DNA of 64,000 nt. Origin: Sclerotinia nivalis (taxonomy: Eukaryota > Ascomycota > Leotiomycetes > Helotiales > Sclerotiniaceae). Numbering within the stretch: position 1 is the stretch's first letter; every line of letters begins with the position of its first letter. Location of the stretch: positions 1,178,001 to 1,242,000 of the forward strand of contig JAPEIS010000008.1 in the NCBI GenBank assembly GCA_029531795.1, written 5' to 3'. Both the position numbers and the translations under genes were made by a program. The notes under the pieces were generated by a model. That model ran no database searches and was not told the origin of the DNA. It saw only the letters and a program-made list of their open reading frames with translations. Below, piece by piece: positions 35,542 to 46,084 of the stretch.

Positions 35542-37395
35542 CTAAACCTCTCTAAACCCCTCCACAACCATCCCCAACACCTCCCTCGCCCTCACCGGCT
35601 GAACCCTTCCCTCCCCATCCCCCCTCATCATCTTCCCCAACAAAAAATTAATCTTTCCCTCCTTCCCCTCCAAAATCTCCTTTACAGTTTTAATCTCCTC
35701 TTCACAAATCCTCCTCGCCAATTCTTCATATTCTTCCGTCTCCATTTTCCTCAACCATAATTTTTCATCTTCGATTATCTTTTCCACCGATTCTTCACCC
35801 CCCGCCTGCGCATTCTCAAACAACATTTTCAAGACTTTTTTCGCTGTTTTTCCTGTAATTTTATCCTGGTTGAGATAGTGTATAAGATGTCCCATTTGAG
35901 AATGTGAAATCATACAAGATCCATGACTCGTAAATTTCAATGGATTTTCCTCTTCCGCATAATCTGATATCAGTGCCCCTATCTCATGTAAGACCCAATT
36001 GCTTGCCCATTTTCCCAATTTTGTTTCCGGTTCATCGGGATTCAATAATTTCAAAACATCAACCACATTACGAAAATATTCGACTCGTCCTCCATCATTC
36101 AAAGACACTAAATCGATAGCATCTTTAACCGTGATACCGTATTCCGATTCCAGTATACCCAATTCTTCATCGGGTAAGACGCCGAGTGTAGCACCAAGAT
36201 GTCGTGTAAGTTTTTCATCGATAATAACAGGGGCTAGATCTGGATCTGGCATGTATCTATAATCCACTTCTCCTTCTTTCCCTCGAAGTCTTCGTGTCTC
36301 CGTACTCCCAATTGCGTATCCTCTAGTTTCTCCTTCGATGACTCCACCTGCTTCAAGAACTGAAATTTGTCTATCCCTTTCTGCTATAATAGCATCTTCA
36401 ATAGATTTGAAACTACTCAAATTTTTGATCTCTGTTCTTTGACCAAGTCCTTGAACACCTGCATATTCATTACCTCCTTCTTCTGTCCTTCTTCTCACAG
36501 ATACATTAACATCTGCTCTTAATCCACCAGATTGCATGCCCAAAACACAAGCATCAACCGAGTTCAACAACATTTGTACCTTTCGGACAAATGCAGCTGC
36601 AGTACTTGGATGATGTATCTGAGGTAAAGAAATAATTTCAATCAAAGGTAAACCTACACGATTGAAATCCAACAAATGTATATCCCCAGGTTGTGAAATT
36701 GTTTTGGCTGTATCTTGTTCCATTTGTACTTGTTTAATCCCTATCCGTATTTCTTTCCCATCTTCCTTTGCAATCCCATCATGCTCATACAATGTAATAT
36801 GTCCATCTTTCGCAAAAGGTTCGTAATATTGTGTAATTTGATACCCCGAAGGTTGATCCCAATGAAAATAATGTTTGCGATCAAATCGACTCTTTTTTTG
36901 AATCTCACAATTCAAAGCCAATGCTCCTCGGATAGCAGGGATAAGAGTTTCTTTTTGAAATATGGGCATAGAGCCGGGTAAAGCTAAATCGAAATATCCG
37001 ACATGTGTATTTGGTGTATCGTTAATCGTTGAGGCTGCGTAGGAGAAAAGTTTTCGTTCGGTATTTAATTGTGCATGTATTTCAATTCCCACCGTTAACT
37101 CCCATTCGTCGAGACTCTGTAACTTTTCTATATTTCGTCCTGTTCCTTCATCTTTCAATTGTTTGCGCGCTGCTTTGAATGAATTTTGAATGCTGTGATT
37201 CGTGGAGGAGGAAGAAGAAGAAGAAGAAGAAGCCGATTCTGTGTCAGTATGTAATTCTTGTCTTGCCCGAGATCTTGAGGCGTAGATGGATGATAAATTA
37301 TTACCACCAATAACTCTATGACGAAGACAACCTATCGAATTGATTTGGCCCCCAAGCAAGTATCTTCGAAGAACGAGAGGAGAAAATCGAGTCAT
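35542..37395 (-). CDS. PET112: Mitochondrial glutamyl-tRNA(Gln) amidotransferase subunit B
   Basis: GatB converts misacylated Glu-tRNA(Gln) to Gln-tRNA(Gln) in mitochondria, together with GatA and, in fungi, GatF. Single exon, 617 residues. The first 50 residues are Arg-rich with almost no acidic residues, a typical presequence. The GatB core starts near residue 100 with VGIEIHAQLNT, then HYFHWDQPSGYQITQYYEP, the tRNA/ATP-site segment YRYMPDPDLAP near 375-388, and a helical C-terminal YqeY-like tail from about 460. The length fits fungal Pet112 proteins. The start ATG at 37393-37395 is the only one that gives the presequence. The stop lies about 670 bp from element B. Confidence is high for family; targeting is inferred. 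Confidence 0.95.
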   Translation of the reverse strand: MTRFSPLVLRRYLLGGQINSIGCLRHRVIGGNNLSSIYASRSRARQELHTDTESASSSSSSSSSTNHSIQNSFKAARKQLKDEGTGRNIEKLQSLDEWELTVGIEIHAQLNTERKLFSYAASTINDTPNTHVGYFDLALPGSMPIFQKETLIPAIRGALALNCEIQKKSRFDRKHYFHWDQPSGYQITQYYEPFAKDGHITLYEHDGIAKEDGKEIRIGIKQVQMEQDTAKTISQPGDIHLLDFNRVGLPLIEIISLPQIHHPSTAAAFVRKVQMLLNSVDACVLGMQSGGLRADVNVSVRRRTEEGGNEYAGVQGLGQRTEIKNLSSFKSIEDAIIAERDRQISVLEAGGVIEGETRGYAIGSTETRRLRGKEGEVDYRYMPDPDLAPVIIDEKLTRHLGATLGVLPDEELGILESEYGITVKDAIDLVSLNDGGRVEYFRNVVDVLKLLNPDEPETKLGKWASNWVLHEIGALISDYAEEENPLKFTSHGSCMISHSQMGHLIHYLNQDKITGKTAKKVLKMLFENAQAGGEESVEKIIEDEKLWLRKMETEEYEELARRICEEEIKTVKEILEGKEGKINFLLGKMMRGDGEGRVQPVRAREVLGMVVEGFREV

Positions 37396-39306
37396 CGGAC
37401 TAACGGAGCCCTCGAATGAGGTGAGATAATTCCAATTGGTCTTTTAAGCAAAGAATCTTTTGAATAGAGAGGTATTGTAAGGAATTTTTAATGAGGGGTC
37501 GGTGATCAGAGGGGTCAGGCAGAGTTCGGTCTCATGCATGTAACAAGATTTTTTGATTCAATCGAGCATCCGATTCGAGGGGAAAAGATAGGATCACTTG
37601 GTGGCTATGACTCTATCTTGTTTTGTAATGCGTGAAATGGAATTGTATGCAAATGATTACCGTCGGGACATGTTATGATTTCCCGTAAGGCGTAAGATGT
37701 AAGGTAAGATATTGATGGTAGGTACGGAGTATGGTAGGTAGGATGTGTTGAAGAAGTATTGGTTATACAAAGATAGAAGAGGCGAAATTGGAAATTGGGA
37801 ATGAGAAATGAGAAATTAGAAATTAGAAATTGATAATTTTGGTATCAAGTAAAAATAAAGCACGTCTCATAGAATATTCTATCTTGTGTAATGGAAAAAT
37901 ATTGGAGAACATCATCTTTATCATATCATACTCGGCGATGATCTTATGTTTTTTTAATCTCCAATAGTCTTATCAAATTGAGGAAACTTGAGGCTGAATT
38001 AATTCCGCTATTCTATTTTAATTTGCGAATTGAAAATTGGTACCTACATTAACTAGAATCACCAATAACTTTACTATAGTTTGTTTGACGTTGGTACCCA
38101 ATTCAATCGTGTGTTCCGATAACATTGCCAATCTGATGCTGCTTCATTGCAGCTGCATTAATACCCTGAAGCTATCATCCATGCATCACACACATATTTT
38201 GGACTAATCCGATGTTTTTTTTTTGGTTTTTTTTTTCAATCTTTCGCTTTGATTTTATTCTCGAGTAGACAATCAATAAATAAATTTATAAGAATAGTAA
38301 TAGGTAGATGACGCTCCGCTGGCCCTCCGGGGGCCACTGCCGTGGAGGCCGACTAGTATCTGTAGAGTCTTGTACAGCTTGACATGGAGAGGGAGGGGAG
38401 GGGTCATGGAACTACCGATAGCTAATACTTGCCATCCTCGTGCATCAGATATATACTTAGCTTACCTAGGTAGATACAATAAACTCAGAAACTCTCGTAC
38501 AACCTCACTCCGAACATAAAACCCAAATGTTGTGAGCGTGGGGTTTTCCCTGTGACCAATCATTATCAATTCCATCACTCATCCCTCCAATCCAATCCAG
38601 GCTGAATATGAATAGAATCAAATCTTCCTCGAAAATCTCAACCGAGACCATTACCCAAATAAACTCACATATACCCCAACATCTTATTAGATTCTCAAAC
38701 AATATCATATCTCTTAAATCATCATAAAGTATTAATTCCCTTGTTCAATTCTACCATATCCCTGATACATTCTCAGACCTTTTTATCCTTCATTGCCCCT
38801 CTCCTGTATTTTATATCTACTTAGTATATCATTCATTCTTTTCTCAAAGTGTTGGTGGTTTCATCCTTTGAAATAATTTGAAACACTTTCTCCCCTCATT
38901 CACACCAAGACGGCTGAACACTCTCTCACTCAAGACACACACGCGCACTACCTTATCCAAGCCTCCTTTACTCATTGATCATTCATAACCCAATTTAATC
39001 GGAGCGCGCGCCAGTTTTCCACCAATTTGGTTTTATAAGCTGAAGTTGGGAATTGATTTACATACAATCACATTATCATCATCATATTAATCCTTTTGCA
39101 TTTTATACTTCTCCTCTCTTCCGTCGCCTCTTCTCTCTTCTTATCTATTCTCTATTCTCTATTCTCTCTTCTTCTCTCCCCCTTTATCTCTTCTTCATTA
39201 TCATGTTTACTATTATTAAATATTCTAATCCATTTGTATCAATTCATTCAATTATTTTATCTTCATCGGGCATTGATACACCACCATAGCTACCTAAATA
39301 ATCAAG
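37396..39306. other. Shared upstream region of gatB and the DUF6594-like gene
   Basis: Divergent promoter space of nearly 2 kb with no supportable gene. It contains a short GC-rich block with CCTCCGGGGGCC near 38335 and a pyrimidine-rich tract of CTCTTCTC motifs (39100-39190) just before the downstream gene's leader. Confidence 0.55.
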
Positions 39307-39418
39307 GTAAGCCCTGTCAAACTTTGAACATTCCCCTCATGATGAAATTTATTGATTTTTGCTTTTTCTTCTCTTATCTTGGAATAATTGTATGAAACTA
39401 ATCTGAATGAATTTATAG
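39307..39418 (+). other. Probable intron in the 5' leader of the DUF6594-like gene
   Basis: Donor GTAAGC after AATCAAG, branch-like ACTAATC about 20 bases before the acceptor TTTATAG. Splicing removes 112 bp and places the ATG at 39433 as the first good start. Without splicing a longer N-terminus from 39388 would be possible, but this is less likely. Confidence 0.6.
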
Positions 39419-39432
39419 ATTCCTACTTGGAT

Positions 39433-41621
39433 ATGGCTACAAGATACAAAGTACCAACAGTTGAATCAATAATCGAAGATTCCGAAAATGAATCAAGGGA
39501 CGATGTAAGGGGTCCCGAACAAGGATGCAAGTCTGGCATAACTCAACGTCAACATCGCTCTATCCATAATTCTACCATGTCTTCTTCACCTCCAAAAGCA
39601 AATACTAGGAGGGAAAGAGATAGACCAAGAAGGATGCATAAATCTACTCCAAGTGGTGGCAGACATTCTGCACCAAAAGCGAAACCTAAGAATACAAATG
39701 TGAAGCGCGCAAGTGGATCATCTTCAAAAGGAAATGAAATGGAGGGGCAACGCCTTCGCCAAAGGCCTGTACAACCGAACCGAGATACAAGCTCATCATC
39801 GTCATCATCAAGTTCTTCGGATGAAGAAAATATTCCTAATCACAAATCGAGTCTTGCAGCTTCCAGGGCAAAATTAACATCACCATCCATGATATCGAAT
39901 TTAACATCTTTAACTACGACAACAAATAATTCTAGTAGCTCAAGTGGAAGTAATTCGACGGTAACTCAAGCTTCTATTACGAAACGATCATCTACAGGAA
40001 AGGAGGCTGAAGCTAAGGTAGAGTCTTTATCACCAGCTGTACCATCTCCTCCAAATGTATTTGCATATTTGCAACAAGACTCTGATGAAGAAGAGGGAGA
40101 AGAGAAAGAAAGAAAAGAGGAGGAGGAGAAGGATCAATCATCTAAATGGCTGTTCAATCATGGAAATAAAGACTTCACTCCTGTATCACGTTCACATACT
40201 CCCGAGGAACATCCAAGTGGTCCTTCATCCGTATCAAGTAGTCTTCACAGCGATGATTTTTCTGCCCCAGAAGCAGATGTCGACACAGATAGGAGTACAT
40301 CACCAGAGAGAGGTGTTAATGGTCGAGAAAATCTACGAGTTACAACAAATTCCAAAGATGCATCAATTAAATTAGCATCTCAAATGGCAGCCGCCAATCA
40401 ACGACAAAATTATTACGGAGCAGCTCCATCATTTGGACCACCAAAAACTCATCATCGCACAGATAGTAACCCACTCTCTCCTTCTGAACTCGAAACACCC
40501 CGCAATCCACATCCACCGAAACATGTTCCTTCTCAAATTGATCCTACTATTACAGGTTATGAACTTCTCGCCTCTCGTCTATCATCATCTTCTCATTCCG
40601 GCTCTGACACAGTAGTCGAAGATCGCATTAAACCCATGTATCGAAAATTCGAAGCTTTAAATCATCGTCTTCTCCTTCATCTTCAAGATGAAATAAGCGA
40701 ATTGGAAGAACAATTACAAAGATTGGATAAAGCCGATACGGAATCCAGAAGGTTAAGACATACTGGTAATGGTAATTTAGGAATAGATGTAATTCCTGCA
40801 TCGAGAAGAGCTAGTGAACAAATGGGTGGTGAGTTGCAATGGCATAAAATGGATATTTTAGGAAGGATTGGTTATAAATTAGCTCAATACAGTCAGCAAT
40901 TCCCTAATATCCCTACCTTTCCCCATACCCCGCATATTCCCCATACTAACCTCTTCCAGATCAAACTCTAACCTCTTTTCACTCTCTCCAATCACTCCCT
41001 CCCGCCTCCCAACCAGATATTACACACTATCGGGAATATCTTCAAACCGCTCGTCCCATAACCGAAGTAGAAACAAGATTTCTAGATCCAAAAGTTGAGG
41101 ATGATTTAATTTCTGTTGCGTCAGGTTCTTCTGGTTCAAGAAGTCAAGGTCGTCATCAAATTGGTGATCAACTCACCATCCGTCAAAGACGTTCAATACA
41201 ATCATCTTCAATATCAGATAGTAGTGATGATGATCATCCAATCGAAAGAACACCTACAAGTACACCTATGGATTCACCTCTTCACCCACCACCTCGCTTA
41301 ACAGATGATCATCTCGTTATGAATAAGGGAAATCCTAATTCTCATCCAGAGGATTTTCCAACGTTGGCTTTCGCAATCGCACTCAGTATACTAGTTCCAA
41401 TCTTAACGTTCGCAACAATTCCAACGTTCCTGGGTAGAATGACGGTGGTTTGTCTGGTTGGCACGGGGACTGTGGGTGCGTTGATCCAAAGTGGGTTTAT
41501 GGGAGTAAGTGATGTTATTGGTAGTATTCGGGGTTCGAGGGGTTCACAAAGGAGAGAGGGATTGGTTTGTGTGGGGGTTTATTTGGGGTGTATGGGAGTG
41601 CTTGCTGGGGTTGTTGGGTAG
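39433..41621 (+). CDS. DUF6594-like fungal protein with C-terminal membrane segments
   Basis: Exons 39433-40891 and 40960-41621 join in frame to 706 residues. The intron (68 bp) has a perfect TACTAAC branch point and acceptor TTCCAG; splicing restores YNQTLTSF, which fits the family, whereas read-through hits a stop. Residues 1-380 are Ser/Pro/Lys-rich and probably disordered, with poly-Ser runs and a Glu/Lys-rich patch. From about 390 the DUF6594 pattern begins: IKPMYRKFEALNHRLLLHLQ, coiled-coil LEEQLQRLDKAD, SLPPASQPDITHYREYL and ETRFLDPK. The end has three hydrophobic segments (around TLAFAIALSILVPILTF, MTVVCLVGTGTVGALIQ, LVCVGVYLGCMGVLAGVVG), typical of this fungal membrane family. Function is unknown. 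Confidence 0.85.
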
Positions 41622-43041
41622 GTTGGGTTCTTATGTCTTCGGAAGGGGGGAGGGGGGAGCATGCTATCGTGATGTTTGCTTTCTTTTGTCTTCACTGTTC
41701 GAGGACCGGCAACTTTGTGATGCGGGAAGTTGTACAATTGAGGATCAATAGGGGAAACGAGAGCCAGCTCCGAGAAATGAAGTTTCAAATGGAGTTTTAT
41801 TTTTTGGTTCCGGTTTTTATTCTGGTCTCTGTTCTGGATAGGACTTGGGCATGGATGGGCTTGGGCTTGGCCATCGGATTTACCTTGTACGAATGGACTG
41901 GTCTGGATCGGAATGGATGGGGCAATCGGTTTCAACTTGGCTCGTATCGGCTTGGATGGTTTTATCGTACATATGATACCCCTTTCTCTCTTCTTTATGT
42001 TTTATCCTTACTCAATCTTGTGGATCTAGGGTACTTTTGTATGGCTTCTTGCGTTTGGGAACTTGGTGCATGGGAACTTGGTTGCTTGGGAACTTGATTA
42101 CCTGACCTATGTATGAGCTATACTAGTTGTTTTTACTTGGAGGAGCGAAGATAATCTTGTATTATGTATCATATGTTTTGTATGCGGGATGCTGGGTGAT
42201 TGATTTGTTACATGGGTTTTGGGATTTTTGTATTTTGGGATTGAATGGATGGATGAGGCTATGATGGTGTGTATTTTGGGAATGAGATGGTGAGGGATGG
42301 GGATACGGATGAGCTTCTTTATCAATCAACTGTCATTTCTTGGGGTATGATGGGGATGGGGATGATGGATGATGTGATGGTATGATGGGCTGGTAGATTG
42401 ATGAATTGGAAAGTGTATTGGAAAATGGAAATTGTATTGGTATCAACTACTTCTAGCTAGGGTTACTATATCAATCAATAGTGTCCACACAATAAAATCT
42501 CACATTTCCAGAAACCAACATGTGAATCTATACCATCCATTACCTTCCTCTCTTCCCTCTTACCATCCAAACCCATTTTCAATAGATATGATATAACCAG
42601 AACGGAGCATATAAGCCAATAAATATATTCTATTTCCAAAAGAGAAAGAGAGCCACGAAAATAAAAACTCAAATTGCTCCCCCTCCTTTTACAGCGGTAG
42701 GTATCGTGAATCCTCTCGCTGATATTAATTTTCTATTTTGGATTTTTGGAAAGGATATTTGTTTGTCTCTTTTTAAGGAAGATGAAGACGATGATGCGCT
42801 GTGAAAGGGAAATGGGGATAAAAAGAGAAAAAAATTTACATACAACAGTGGGGATTCGCTGGTGGTCACCCACCCAACTACTAATCCACCGATCTGAGGC
42901 TTGTGTATGGCAGAGCGGACGGGATGCCCAATTCTCCTCAGTCTATGGTCGTATGTGGTAGTTTCCGTTCTAAAGCGATACACATATACCTTCCTCCTTC
43001 AGATCAGATCCGACAAACACCCCATTTACCCCTCCAATCCC
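41622..43041. other. 3' flanks of convergent genes
   Basis: The space between the DUF6594-like gene and the HNH gene, which converge. The open frame at 41567-42097 is a composition effect (TTGGG repeats, no family resemblance). No RNA gene was recognised. Confidence 0.5.
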
Positions 43042-43913
43042 TCACCTACTCTTCCACCTAACCCTCCCCACCCACTCCACAAAGCGCGCCACATCCTCCC
43101 TCTCCCCAAGTAACTCCACCGTATAATACTCCCGAGCCAATTCCTCATGACTAGCTATCCGATGTATAAAACTATGACACGCACGACATAACCACGCTAC
43201 ATTATTCAATTCTTCCTCTGTGTGCCAGCCGCGCTTTAATACTTTGGCATGTACGAATTTTGGGATCAGGTGATGATATGTCAGGGGAATCCAATCACGA
43301 TCGCATAATTCGCATGCGCTGAGGACTGGGTGGAGAAATTCTGCGAGTGGGGTGGATGCGTGTAGGAGTGAGTAGGTGTGTAGAGAATCGGGAATGCTGG
43401 GGGGAAGCGCTTGAGTAATTGTATTTGAGGTCTCGAGATCGAGGGGGTTGAGATTGGGGTAGATATTTTGGAGTGATGGATTCGTTTTGTAGTTTGTGTA
43501 TGATAATGTTCTGAGATCGGGCGGGAGATGGGTGAATACTTCGAGGGCGATGTACTAGTATTTCGTGTAAGTTTTTGTATTATTATCTCCCTACAATGAT
43601 ATATAGGAAAATAAGAGGGAAGATCTACTTCAATAAAGTCAGCAAGCTCGGCTGCATCATTAATCCCCGCTACATCTACATCTTTCGAAATAGGTTTGAT
43701 AGCTCCCTTTCTACCCGCCTTCGCTTTCCCTCTTGTTTTCCGTTTGGAGGAATTTGGGTTTGAGGCAGATGTACATCGTTCGATTAGAGGAGTCGATATA
43801 CAATCGAGGAAGATGCGAAAATTAGGTTCTTCTTCGTTGGTGAGCATGAGGCGTGAAATGAGCGATTGGATAGAGAGAGATCGAGATGGAGATGAGGGGT
43901 AATTATTCGCCAA
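43042..43913 (-). CDS. HNH-nuclease-like protein
   Basis: Exons 43629-43913 and 43042-43554 (minus) with a 74-bp intron (donor GTAGAT, acceptor ATACTAG) join in phase 0 to 265 residues. The C-terminal third has the HNH pattern with structural zinc cysteines: C176-X2-C179, H189-H190 in YHHLIPK, N212/N213, then LCRACHSFIH with C218, C221, H222 and H226. HNH domains cleave nucleic acid with a single metal; fungal members of this kind are uncharacterised. The N-terminus is Ser-rich, with a basic patch (KRKTRGKAKAGRKG) that could be a nuclear signal. Divergent from the HAD gene. Whether it is an active nuclease is not known, but the key residues are present. Confidence 0.78.
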
Positions 43914-44266
43914 CTTTGGTCAATTGAGGTTTGAAGTATGTTCCTATATATGTTGTAATCCTAGATTGTAGAGACAGAATATTGGATAAGAAGTTGCGGA
44001 CGCCACCATCGTCGAAGAGTCACGACGGTGGGATCTGGTGGATGCAGAGGTGGAGCTGCCAAGTATTTCAGCGGCAGGTTCAGACTAGGCTTTCGGTACC
44101 TGGTAAGCGACCATTGGTCAATTTTACCCCGCATTTGCATTCAATTCGGCATATTAAACGTCATGCATACTAGGCGTATACTATTGCTCATTACAATACT
44201 ATAAATATCATTCTATAGTATTCTAAAAAGAAAAATTCAATACAATAATCAAAAGCATACCAAATC
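43914..44266. promoter_or_regulatory. Bidirectional promoter between HNH and HAD genes
   Basis: Only 353 bp separate the two divergent start codons, so both promoters must lie here. A degenerate inverted pair, CACCATCGTCG/CACGACGGTG, lies near 44004-44030. No classical TATA box was identified. Confidence 0.5.
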
Positions 44267-45157
44267 ATGTCCAACAAGAAAATAATCATTGCATTTGATC
44301 TCTACGGTACACTCCTCTCCACCTCGAGCATCGCTCAAGAATTAGCTCTGCATTTTGGCGACGAGAAGGCTCAGTCTATTGCTGCGTTATGGAGAAGATA
44401 TGTATGTAATGATATCTTCTTAGTTATAGTCACTATACATTGTATTCTAAGAAATCCTTCTCTAGCAATTAGAATACACATTCCGAATGAACAGCATGTG
44501 TATGTTTCACTCTTAGTCCTCTCTGGATAAAGTTCCCTGCTGCACCAAATCCCCTAAAGGTAATAAACAATATCTCACATAAACACAGCATTATATAAAC
44601 CCTTCTCAGAAATAACATATGCATCACTTCAGCACGCATTATCCGAGTCCAAACTCTCTCTTTCAGAACCAGATATCAGCCGTATAATGAAAGCCTACAA
44701 TTCACTCACCATCTTCCCAGACGTATCATCTGGACTGGAAGATTTGGCGAAAGATGCAGAGATAAATGCATATGTATTTTCAAACGGAACCGATGAAATG
44801 GTCTCTGAATCTGTTAATAAATCACCCGAGCTTTCGAGATATGCGCAACTTTTTAAAGAGCTTATTACGGTGGAGGAGGTAGAATGCTATAAACCCCATC
44901 CGAAAGTGTATGAGCATCTCGTTAGGAAGGCGAGAGGTGATGTATGGATAGAAGATCGGGAGGGGGTGTGGCTTGTAAGTGGTAATCCGTTTGATATTGT
45001 AGGAGCGAGAGCAGCAGGTTTGCAAACATGTTGGGTGGATAGGATGTGGGATGGCTGGAATGATAGACTGGGTAAATTGGCGAGTGGTGGGCCGCATGTC
45101 GTGGTGAAGGGGGTTGATGAAGCTGTGCAGGAGATTCAAAGGAGGTCTGAGTCTTAG
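44267..45157 (+). CDS. HAD-superfamily (haloacid dehalogenase type II) hydrolase
   Basis: Three exons, 44267-44401, 44466-44499 (34 bp) and 44589-45157, give 245 residues, the normal size for L-2-haloacid dehalogenase-like enzymes. Motif I DLYGT has the nucleophile at D10. Motif II is VFSNGT; motif III is the Lys in CYKPHPKVYEHL; motif IV is SGNPFDIVGARAAGLQT with a conserved Asp. The microexon supplies QLEYTFRMNSM, a conserved stretch of the cap domain, and is needed to connect the two ends. Its splice sites (CTAG acceptor, GTATGT donor) are good. Family members hydrolyse a carbon-halogen or phosphoester bond through an aspartyl intermediate; the substrate is unknown. Probably cytosolic. Confidence 0.9.
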
Positions 45158-46084
45158 TTTTTTTTAATAATGATGCTCCGATGCTTGTCATGAGCGAAAA
45201 TGAAGATTCTTAGCGGAAATCTGGTTGATAGTGCTACTGCACTTTGTCAAATAATTCCTCGGTTGATGGTTGAAGCGGTCACCTATCTTTAGTACTTCTC
45301 AAGATATAAGATTGATTGAGAATTGTAGTCTGCAGGTTAATTGTGTCCATATACCTCTATTGCTACTAATCAGTAGTAATGATGGGAATGAGGAGGATAT
45401 GAAATGGTAATGATATGGAAAAAAGGTCAGGATTGATGTGAAGAGAAGAGGAAAGACATAAAAAAGCAAAACTAGAATAAATCCTTTGTGTAATGAGATC
45501 CAACATACTAACATCAATCTCCTCAAAAAGTATTTCATTAATCTTCGAGGAACGTAGCACTTTCAGGATGAAGATCTATTTTTATTCCAAAATCCATTTC
45601 CATCCTACGAGGTAAACCGTCTTGGCACAGCCACATATGTCATGTGGCGGTGTGACATTACCTAGGATGTGTTTCTCTCCACCATCTGCCCCGCACTCCT
45701 ATACAGCGCTATTGGACAGCCCTACGTGTAAGGCTGGCTCCCAAAGTTTTTGGATGCAGATGCCTAGGTATTGATGATTTGACATGTTGTTTTTGGTCTT
45801 GTCAGATTCTATTCCTATCAAATAACTTCGGAGACATTAGATTATTGAAAGCCGAAAACTACGGAAACTTGAGGAAAGAAACAATGACGGAAATAGAAAC
45901 AGAAATCTGGAAATCCCAGAATGTTTACTCGAGGAGACGAGAATCCTGAGTGCGAATAGTGCTGGTATGATTCCACGATTCATACTAGTTTCCCTTATAT
46001 TCTGAGCCTAGATTCCCAAGCACTTACTCACTCTCATCCTGCTTCTTCAATCTTCCCCTCTTCATCTGCACAACTAACTACTAG
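45158..46084. other. Region upstream of the WD40 gene
   Basis: No F-box or other domain could be found in any frame. The last 15 bases before the WD40 exon carry ACTAACTACTAG, a good branch point and acceptor, so at least one upstream exon is expected. A short inverted repeat CCACATATGTCATGTGG is at about 45631-45647. Confidence 0.45.

Noticed and set aside
41567..42097. 176-residue plus ORF after the DUF6594-like gene
   Set aside because: Lies in the 3' flank; TTGGG-rich composition, no family signature, no splice link to the upstream gene.
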